A stretch of DNA of 20,134 bases from contig JAEZZG010000078.1 in assembly GCA_023442485.1 (NCBI GenBank), positions 1 to 20,134 on the forward strand, read 5' to 3'. The notes beneath the pieces are model-generated. The model saw nothing but the letters and a program-made list of their open reading frames with translations. It ran no database searches and had not been told where the DNA came from. Positions 14,814-20,134 of this stretch are shown here, one piece after another. Numbering within the stretch: position 1 is the first letter of the stretch; every line of letters starts with the position of its first letter. A program made the position numbers and the translations under genes. The DNA is from Actinomycetes bacterium (GTDB lineage: Bacteria; Actinomycetota; Actinomycetes; Propionibacteriales; Propionibacteriaceae).

Positions 14814-15257
14814 ATGACCAAGAAAATCGTGGCCGAAGCCCTTCAGCAGGGCCTTGTCGACCTGATCGAACTGTCCTTGCAGGCCAAGGAAGCCCACTGG
14901 AACATTCGTGGCAAGGGTTTCCAGTCCCTTCACGAGCACCTGGATCTGATCGTCGACCAGACCCGCACCGCCTATGACGAGTTTGCCGAGCGTCTCGCTG
15001 CCCTCGGCGAGGTCGCTAGCGGTCGCTCCCAAGATATCGTCAAGACCACCACCCTGGACGAGTTCCCGGCTGGACACGTCGCAGTCGCCGACGGCTACAA
15101 GCTGATCGAAGCTGCACTGATGAAGTCCGCTGAAACCCTCAAGGGCTACATTTCCAAGGTTGACGACGACGATCCGCTCTCGGCAGATCTGCTGATCAGC
15201 ACCGCTCGCGAACTCGAGAAGTCTGCCTGGATGCTGCGTATGCAGTTCGCTGAATAA
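14814..15257 (+). CDS. dps: Dps, ferritin-like DNA-protection and iron-storage protein
   Basis: A 147-residue ferritin-like protein of normal Dps length. It contains the intersubunit ferroxidase signature: AHWNIRGKGFQSLHEHLD followed by the D...DEFAERLAALG segment, giving the usual His-His-Asp-Glu iron ligands at dimer interfaces. Dps dodecamers oxidise Fe(II) with hydrogen peroxide and store it, limiting Fenton damage; many also bind DNA. Here the N-terminus is short (MTKKI), with few of the basic residues used for DNA binding, so iron and peroxide detoxification may be the main role. GGAAGGA precedes the ATG. It is a single gene closed by a strong terminator at 15306. Confidence 0.95.
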   Translation: MTKKIVAEALQQGLVDLIELSLQAKEAHWNIRGKGFQSLHEHLDLIVDQTRTAYDEFAERLAALGEVASGRSQDIVKTTTLDEFPAGHVAVADGYKLIEAALMKSAETLKGYISKVDDDDPLSADLLISTARELEKSAWMLRMQFAE

Positions 15258-15305
15258 AATGCTCGCGTGGGTTGCTGAAAGTAGTCAGCCCCACCCAAGC
15301 CGATT

Positions 15306-15346
15306 AGGTGTGGTACGGAGATTTCCGTGCCACACCTTGTGTCTTT
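15306..15346 (+). terminator. Intrinsic terminator of dps
   Basis: AGGTGTGGTACGGA pairs over 14 positions (one G-T) with TCCGTGCCACACCT around a GATT loop, followed by TGTGTCTTT. A second, weaker hairpin (GTGGG...CCCAC with GCTGA/TCAGC inside, 15267-15294) lies just before it. The stem may also help end the convergent SGNH gene, but there is no T-tract on that side. Confidence 0.9.
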
Positions 15347-15370
15347 AACGTCCTACGAAGCCGACGCCAA

Positions 15371-16171
15371 TCAGGGGAAGCGATTCAGTGCGTCAACGAC
15401 GGTGGCGGCGAAGATCGCGGCTCCGCGCCCGTCCGGATGGGTACTGTCTTTCGCCAAATAATCCGGGTGCGGCTTGATAGCCTCAGCCCAATCCGCGACC
15501 TGAACCTTGTCGGGGTATTTCAGTGCCAAGGATTTGATCGTCTGATTCGACTGCCAAATCCAATCGTCAGAACGCGGGCCGTAACCGGTGACGAAGACGA
15601 GTTTGCGATCACCGACAGCGCTGATGATCTTCTCGCCCATCGACTGAGACAGATTCGTATTGGTTGCCAAGGCAATCACGACGTAGGGCCGCAATCGGCC
15701 AGACTTCGACCAGGAGTTGATCATCTCCAAGCCCTGAGGGGCGGCGCGAGAAACCTTGCCGTCAACGTCAACCCCGGGGAGGGCTTTGGTGAGCTTGCTC
15801 TTGGCAGCTAAGGTCACCGAATCTCCGATGACGCTGACCTGATCCCCTGTGACCTTCTGCTTTGCTGTGCTCGGCATCGAGGAATCGACGGATCCAGACG
15901 GTGAAGCAGACCCAGGATTTGACGGTGTCGCCGAGACGTCCGCGCCGGATTGATTAGGCACCTCCCCAGGGCTAGCCGCAACCGAGGTATTGGCCCCATC
16001 ATCTGCGTCACCAGAGCCGTCGGTGCCGTCATCTCGCATACCTTCCTCGACGGCAATCTGGGCCGAGGTTTTCTCCGGGGCGATGATTAACGCCGTCGTG
16101 ACTCCAGATACCAGCACTGCTGCGATCACGAAGGCCAGCAGCCGTTGAAGCGCGGGAGTGAGCCGGTTCAT
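15371..16171 (-). CDS. Membrane-anchored SGNH-hydrolase-like protein, partner of the AT3 acyltransferase
   Basis: A 266-residue protein with an N-terminal membrane anchor (about 10-31), a long Ser/Gly/Asp/Pro-rich spacer (about 43-105) and an SGNH domain (about 110-266). Block I is VIGDSVT with nucleophile Ser118; the ALATNTN region (167-173) is block III; KDSTHPDG (241-248) supplies Asp242 and His245 of block V. In OatA-type enzymes an extracellular SGNH domain transfers acetyl groups delivered by the AT3 membrane domain to peptidoglycan or other glycans. Here the two halves are separate proteins: this ATG overlaps the stop of the AT3 gene as ATGA. The acceptor could be peptidoglycan, a capsule or a lipid-linked glycan; the sequence does not say. 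Confidence 0.87.
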   Translation of the reverse strand: MNRLTPALQRLLAFVIAAVLVSGVTTALIIAPEKTSAQIAVEEGMRDDGTDGSGDADDGANTSVAASPGEVPNQSGADVSATPSNPGSASPSGSVDSSMPSTAKQKVTGDQVSVIGDSVTLAAKSKLTKALPGVDVDGKVSRAAPQGLEMINSWSKSGRLRPYVVIALATNTNLSQSMGEKIISAVGDRKLVFVTGYGPRSDDWIWQSNQTIKSLALKYPDKVQVADWAEAIKPHPDYLAKDSTHPDGRGAAIFAATVVDALNRFP

Positions 16172-17406
16172 CGGGCCTCCTCAGTACTTGTTGCGGCTCT
16201 CGACGGGATAGCAAACCAGGACTTGAAGGTGTCAATGATGCCGTTGAAACGCATCGGCGTCTCCACCCAACGGTAGGAAAGGGCAGAGGCGAGGATGGAA
16301 AGAACCAAGACCACTACCGCAATGATCAGCGGATTCACCTGCGGGAAGAGGGACTGGAGGACAACCAGGACGGGCCAGTGCCACAGATAGAGGGCATAGG
16401 AGCGATGCCCTAGCCAGCGCAACGGGGCTACCTCCAGCACTGCCGCTAAGGCGCGACCGATGCCCCACCGTCCCGACACGACGTCAACCATGCCTTGAAT
16501 CACGAATGCAGCCGAGACCGCGGCCCACAACAGACCCCACGGATAGGCCCATCCGGACTGGTCAGAGATGATGAAGAATCCGGCGAACATAGCTGCCAAC
16601 CCGGCCAGCGATAGCAGTCCACGCAGCCAAATCATCCAAGACGGTTGCCCGTGACGAGCCTGATCAGAGGCGGCACGCAGCGGAGACGGCAGAGCCAAAG
16701 CCAGGGTCGCACCGATCATCAACGGGAATAGATGAGTGTCGGTGCCTTGGTAGATGCGGGTTAGATCGGCGTCGTTGGCCACGCAGATAACCATCCAGGC
16801 CAAGGAGAGCGCGCCGATCGCCCCGGATAGGAGCGGGCGAAAACCGCGCCGCAGCCTCACGATCAACAACAGTAGTAAAGGCCATAACAGGTAGAACTGC
16901 TGCTCGACTGCCAGGGACCACATATTGCGCAGCAGGGAGGGGTTCCAGCGGTCGAAATAGGTTGACCCTGCGGCGATTTCGGTCCAGTTGAAGGTGAAGG
17001 TCAAGGTGCCGATGAACTGTCTACGAATCCCGACGAGAAGATCGGTGGAGGCCAACATGGCGACCGGAATCATCACCAGGGTGGTGGCGGCCACCGCAGG
17101 GAATAGACGGCGGAACCGGCGCAGCCAAAATCTCCTGATCGCAATACCGCCACTTCGGTCGTATTCGTCGATTATTAACCCGGTGATCAAGAAACCAGAG
17201 AGGACGAAGAACACGTCAACCCCGGTGAACCCTCCCGGGAGATGGGTTGGCAGGGCGTGGTAGGCGACCACGGCCACCGCCGCGAGTGCACGCAGGCCGT
17301 CAAGACCGGGCAGATGGAACTTCGCTGGGGTGCGGTGACTAGCGGATGCGTGCGAATCAGGCACGGCAGGTGGAGAAGTCTGGGGAGGAATCGTCGAGGT
17401 GCGCAT
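16168..17406 (-). CDS. Acyltransferase-3 membrane O-acyltransferase (OatA-like, without SGNH domain)
   Basis: A 412-residue polytopic protein of the AT3 family. A hydrophilic N-terminus (1-33) precedes the motif LDGLRALAAVAVVAYH, in which Arg39 and His50 form the conserved R-X10-H acyl-transfer signature. GVDVFFVLSGFLITGLI, the basic RRFWLRRFRRLFPA segment and NMWSLAVEQQFYLLWP follow, all family hallmarks, and about ten membrane helices can be seen. It probably moves an acetyl group from cytoplasmic acetyl-CoA across the membrane for the SGNH protein encoded by the overlapping downstream gene. No strong Shine-Dalgarno precedes the ATG; the first 28 residues are low-complexity, so a later start is possible. 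The gene is divergent from the ferrochelatase gene. Confidence 0.92.
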   Translation of the reverse strand: MRTSTIPPQTSPPAVPDSHASASHRTPAKFHLPGLDGLRALAAVAVVAYHALPTHLPGGFTGVDVFFVLSGFLITGLIIDEYDRSGGIAIRRFWLRRFRRLFPAVAATTLVMIPVAMLASTDLLVGIRRQFIGTLTFTFNWTEIAAGSTYFDRWNPSLLRNMWSLAVEQQFYLLWPLLLLLIVRLRRGFRPLLSGAIGALSLAWMVICVANDADLTRIYQGTDTHLFPLMIGATLALALPSPLRAASDQARHGQPSWMIWLRGLLSLAGLAAMFAGFFIISDQSGWAYPWGLLWAAVSAAFVIQGMVDVVSGRWGIGRALAAVLEVAPLRWLGHRSYALYLWHWPVLVVLQSLFPQVNPLIIAVVVLVLSILASALSYRWVETPMRFNGIIDTFKSWFAIPSRAATSTEEAR

Positions 17407-17537
17407 AACTTTAACAACTATGCCATCTGCACAAGTGTCAACCTACCGCCCTCTCGGCTGTTGCTCAGTTAAAGTGCGACGCTATGTCGCGCGAGTTTCA
17501 ATCAAATCCGCGTGGGCAGATTCGCTAAAGTGACCGT

Positions 17538-18677
17538 GTGGATCAACAACAAACCCCTCGGAGCGGGGTGGTTATCGTCAACCTCGGCTCCCCGGACACC
17601 CCTTCGCACAAAGACATTGGGACGTTCTTGACGGCTTTCCTCTCGGATCGACGTGTCGTTCACTGGCCTCGATGGCTGTGGCTGCCGATTCTGCACGGCA
17701 TCGTCCGTCGCGTCCGTCCCGGGAAAATCAAACCGGTCTACGAGTCGATCTGGATGGGGGATAAGGCCCCGTTGGTTCACTACACCCTCGCCCAGCACCG
17801 CGGACTAGAGCAGGCCCTGCCGTCCGTGTCGGTGAAATACGCGATGGCCTACACCAAGCCAAGTATCGATCAGGCACTCGGGGAGTTCGACGCGGAAGGG
17901 GTCACCGACGTCACCGTGATCAGCCTCTACCCGCAATATGCCCCGTCGACGGTGGCTGCCATCACCGACCAGGTATTTCGGCACTACTCGAAAGCGAAGC
18001 GAGTGCCAAACCTGCACATCATCTCTGACTTCCCCACCCACCCCATCTACATCGACTGGTATGCCCGCAACATTGCCGACGAAATAACTAGCAGACGCCT
18101 CGCCTCGGGTGTGAACCCCTCCCTCCACACCCGTGACGTCTCAGCCAGTGGAGTCTTGGCCGATGACGATCACGCCCACACCGGGAATCCTGGCGCGGCG
18201 GCGATCCACACTTGCCCCAGCCCTGGGGCTAGTGCCGGTAACCGAGAACAGGCCCCGATCGACCGCGTGGTCTTCTCTTTCCACGGAGTGCCGAACCATG
18301 AACTCCACCAGCCTGACCTTTACCGGAGGCAATGTCTGAGCACGGTCGACGCCATCCTCAACCATCCGGCCATGGCTACCCTTGACGTTGATCACCAGGT
18401 CACCTTTCAGTCAAAGTTCGGGCCGGGAGAGTGGATCGGGCCAGCAACCATTGACGAAATGGCCAGAATCCCCGGCGAGGATGGGGTGAAGTCGGTGTTG
18501 GTGTGTACCCCTGGCTTCATCGCCGACTGCATCGAGACCCTAGACGAGATAGATGTGCTGAACCGGCAGGCCTTCATGGATGCAGGTGGGCAGTCCTTCA
18601 CCTACCTGAACCCGATGAATGACGCTCCAGCGGTGACGGAGTTGCTAGTCGATCTATATCAGTCGGTACACCAGTAA
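17538..18677 (+). CDS. hemH: Ferrochelatase, enterobacterial (protoporphyrin) type, with an internal insertion
   Basis: A 379-residue ferrochelatase, which inserts Fe(II) into a porphyrin. The N-terminal GVVIVNLGSPDTP and FLSDRRVV, plus SLYPQYAPSTVAA, FSFHGVP (active-site His249), TFQSKFG and CTPGFIADCIETLDEI (Glu333), match the E. coli HemH type. The AYGTP-type opening usual for coproporphyrin ferrochelatases (CpfC) of Gram-positives is absent. Residues about 184-239, just before the catalytic His strand, form a Ser/Gly/His-rich insertion roughly 50 residues longer than in E. coli. The start is GTG (17538), with a second GTG 2 bp earlier out of frame; the RBS is weak. It is a single gene, divergent from the AT3 gene and convergent with manA. 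Protoporphyrin is the likely substrate but needs testing. Confidence 0.93.
   Translation: MDQQQTPRSGVVIVNLGSPDTPSHKDIGTFLTAFLSDRRVVHWPRWLWLPILHGIVRRVRPGKIKPVYESIWMGDKAPLVHYTLAQHRGLEQALPSVSVKYAMAYTKPSIDQALGEFDAEGVTDVTVISLYPQYAPSTVAAITDQVFRHYSKAKRVPNLHIISDFPTHPIYIDWYARNIADEITSRRLASGVNPSLHTRDVSASGVLADDDHAHTGNPGAAAIHTCPSPGASAGNREQAPIDRVVFSFHGVPNHELHQPDLYRRQCLSTVDAILNHPAMATLDVDHQVTFQSKFGPGEWIGPATIDEMARIPGEDGVKSVLVCTPGFIADCIETLDEIDVLNRQAFMDAGGQSFTYLNPMNDAPAVTELLVDLYQSVHQ
18087..18254 (+). other. Low-complexity insertion within hemH
   Basis: Residues about 184-239 (for example SASGVLADDDHAHTGNP) separate two conserved strands that in E. coli HemH are joined by about 11 residues. The reading frame stays open and resumes exactly in the conserved FSFHGVP strand, so this is a tolerated insertion rather than a frameshift. 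Confidence 0.7.
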
Positions 18678-18751
18678 GGTTGAAACCCCTAGCCAGGAGA
18701 ATCTCAGTGCGGGTCGGGAAGCCCTAGACGTGGAATACCTGACCGGTTCGG

Positions 18752-19960
18752 CTAGGCCTTCGCGTAGGCCCCGGAGGCCGACATCGTCGCGACGGCGGTG
18801 CCCGTCCCTTCTACCTGCAGCCCCGCGTCGAGAAATGCGGACTCACCCTTGGTCAGGGTCATCGTCGAGCCCGAACCGGTGGTGCAGGAACTGGTCAAGG
18901 TCATCTCGCCGTCGATGACGAGGATGATTCGTCCGGCGTCGGGGCGCGGAATCTCACATGTGTCGACGTGGCTGAGATCAAACCGCCACACGTCGAATTC
19001 ATCGGTACATGCGGGATAGTGGAAGACGCCGGGTGCGGTCTGGTCGGCAACCATGACGTTGACCGGGGCAGAGGAGAAATCGACGATTCGCACCAACTCG
19101 TCCACGTCAATCAGCTTCGAGGTGAGGCCGCCGCGAATGACGTTGTCAGAGTTAGCTAAGACCTCGATGCCTGTGCCGTGGAGGTAGGCGTGCATCAAAC
19201 CGGCGGGTTGGAAGATTGCTTCCCACGGCTTCAACGTGACCTGGTTCATCAGCAAGGCTGCCAAGATAGCGGGATCAGCCGGGTGCTGGGAATCAAGGAG
19301 GACGGCGGTGCGGCAGAAGTCACCAAACTCGCCTGGCTCCTCGGTGTGATGCAACGCTGCTGCAACCACCTCTGAGACGATGCCGCTGAGGGAGTCTTTC
19401 GAGGTGAGACATTCCAGGAAGACCTCAGCCAGCCCGGCGGCACCACTGCGGAACCTCAGCGGCCCGATCACGGAGGCGAGATCGCCACTGACGTTGAGTG
19501 AGTTAAATAGGTCGTATGTGATCAGCGGGTCGCGGAAGCCGGAGAGGGCGGCGAACTCGTCGAGGGCAACTAAGATTTCCGGCTTGGGCCAGTTGTCTCG
19601 ATAGGAGCGCTCCGGGGCGTCGACGGGGATTCCTGCATCATTCTCTCGCTCGAAGCCTTCCTCCGCCTGGGCTCGTGAGGGATGCACTTGGAGGCTGAGT
19701 GCCGAGGCGGCCGAGAGAATCTTCATCAAATAGGGAAGGCGCGGGCCGAAGAGATGAAGGGATGCCTGCCCGACGATCTGAGGCGAGGACTCGATGACTT
19801 GGTCGAGGGGAGTGCCGTCAGCGTCGGACGGATCAAGGGGGTGGGCACCTAACCAGTACTCGGCTTGCGGCTCACCTGTCGCGGGTGTGCCAAGAATGTG
19901 GGGAATAACATCCGTCGTCCCCCAGGCATAATCTCGAATGGACCCGGTTAACCGACGCAT
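18752..19960 (-). CDS. manA: Mannose-6-phosphate isomerase, class I
   Basis: A 402-residue phosphomannose isomerase interconverting mannose 6-phosphate and fructose 6-phosphate; it feeds GDP-mannose synthesis and mannose use. Zinc ligands known in type I enzymes are visible: Gln91 and His93 in SLQVHPS, Glu128 in NWPKPEILVAL, and His257 in QPAGLMHAYLHG. The active-site arginine region is SDNVIRGGLTSK (Arg276). The segment AEEGFERENDAGIPVDAPER closely parallels E. coli ManA. AAGGAGA lies 7 nt before the ATG. It is convergent with hemH over a 74-bp gap in which no strong terminator stem was found. Confidence 0.96.
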   Translation of the reverse strand: MRRLTGSIRDYAWGTTDVIPHILGTPATGEPQAEYWLGAHPLDPSDADGTPLDQVIESSPQIVGQASLHLFGPRLPYLMKILSAASALSLQVHPSRAQAEEGFERENDAGIPVDAPERSYRDNWPKPEILVALDEFAALSGFRDPLITYDLFNSLNVSGDLASVIGPLRFRSGAAGLAEVFLECLTSKDSLSGIVSEVVAAALHHTEEPGEFGDFCRTAVLLDSQHPADPAILAALLMNQVTLKPWEAIFQPAGLMHAYLHGTGIEVLANSDNVIRGGLTSKLIDVDELVRIVDFSSAPVNVMVADQTAPGVFHYPACTDEFDVWRFDLSHVDTCEIPRPDAGRIILVIDGEMTLTSSCTTGSGSTMTLTKGESAFLDAGLQVEGTGTAVATMSASGAYAKA

Positions 19961-20091
19961 CCAAATTCTCCTTGGTGTTGACGGCTAGTTGTCTGTCGTC
20001 CGAAGAGCCGGATGAACGGCATTTAGTCTACTGTGCCCGGTTGTGAAAACCCGAAAAACTCGGCTTTGGGTATTTAAAAGATGGTCTGGGG

Positions 20092-20134
20092 TGTCGATGC
20101 GGAGTTGGATGGTTGTCGATGCGGAGTTGGATGG
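20092..20134. repeat. Perfect 22-bp tandem repeat, truncated by the window end
   Basis: The unit TGTCGATGCGGAGTTGGATG plus GT occurs at 20092-20113 and again at 20114-20134, identical over the 21 visible bases. The array may continue outside the window. It lies about 130 bp upstream of manA, outside any gene seen here. It could be a minisatellite, a regulator-binding direct repeat or the edge of a coding repeat. Confidence 0.85.

Noticed and set aside
16168..16171. Frameshift breaking a fused AT3-SGNH gene
   Set aside because: The junction is a regular ATGA overlap and the downstream protein begins with its own membrane anchor, so two genes are more likely; kept as a check under the split-gene finding.
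20092..20134. Possible start of a CRISPR array
   Set aside because: The two 22-bp units abut directly with no spacer, and no cas gene is present.

Overview
The window comes from a moderately GC-rich Gram-positive actinobacterium, probably of the Propionibacteriaceae (Cutibacterium/Propionibacterium-like). That assignment is inferred from codon and base use, GTG starts, ATGA/GTGA gene overlaps, a split AT3/SGNH acyltransferase and the gene content; no marker in the window proves it. No tRNA, rRNA, CRISPR array, insertion sequence or prophage gene was recognised.

Layout. (1) 1-2305, minus strand: a beta-glucoside-type PTS operon. An EIIBCA permease gene is followed by the first codons of a BglG/LicT antiterminator gene. 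Upstream lie a promoter candidate and a near-consensus ribonucleic antiterminator (RAT) that overlaps an intrinsic terminator. (2) 2306-2753: a gap with hairpins, a possible tiny ORF and the likely nrf promoter. (3) 2754-9692, plus strand: a self-contained nitrite-ammonification island. It encodes the NrfH quinol dehydrogenase, the NrfA pentaheme nitrite reductase, a membrane-anchored TPR protein, and a System II cytochrome c maturation set (CcdA, ResB, CcsA and a ResA/TlpA-like thioredoxin). The first (catalytic) heme site of NrfA is CXXCH instead of the usual CXXCK, which fits the absence of a NrfEF-type special lyase. (4) 9851-13497, plus: two GTGA-coupled ABC exporter half-transporters forming an asymmetric heterodimer. 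They are followed, through a second GTGA overlap, by a 57-codon glycine-rich 12-residue-repeat ORF. (5) 13682-14647, minus: a secreted, membrane-anchored protein with a GQPYP-repeat tail, convergent with the ABC genes and sharing a strong UUCG-loop terminator region. (6) 14814-15257, plus: dps with its own terminator. (7) 15371-17406, minus: an SGNH protein and an acyltransferase-3 membrane protein, overlapping by ATGA. (8) 17538-18677, plus: a ferrochelatase of the enterobacterial/protoporphyrin type with a long insertion. (9) 18752-19960, minus: manA. (10) 19961-20134: manA upstream region ending in a perfect 22-bp tandem repeat cut by the window edge.

Functional picture. The nrf-ccs block should let the cell reduce nitrite to ammonium with quinol electrons and build the nine hemes this needs on the outer face of the membrane. 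The separate ferrochelatase could help supply heme, although it is not in the operon. The most unusual points are the CXXCH active-site heme in NrfA, the TPR protein in a System II context, the repeat ORF coupled to the ABC exporter, and the non-actinobacterial-looking ferrochelatase.
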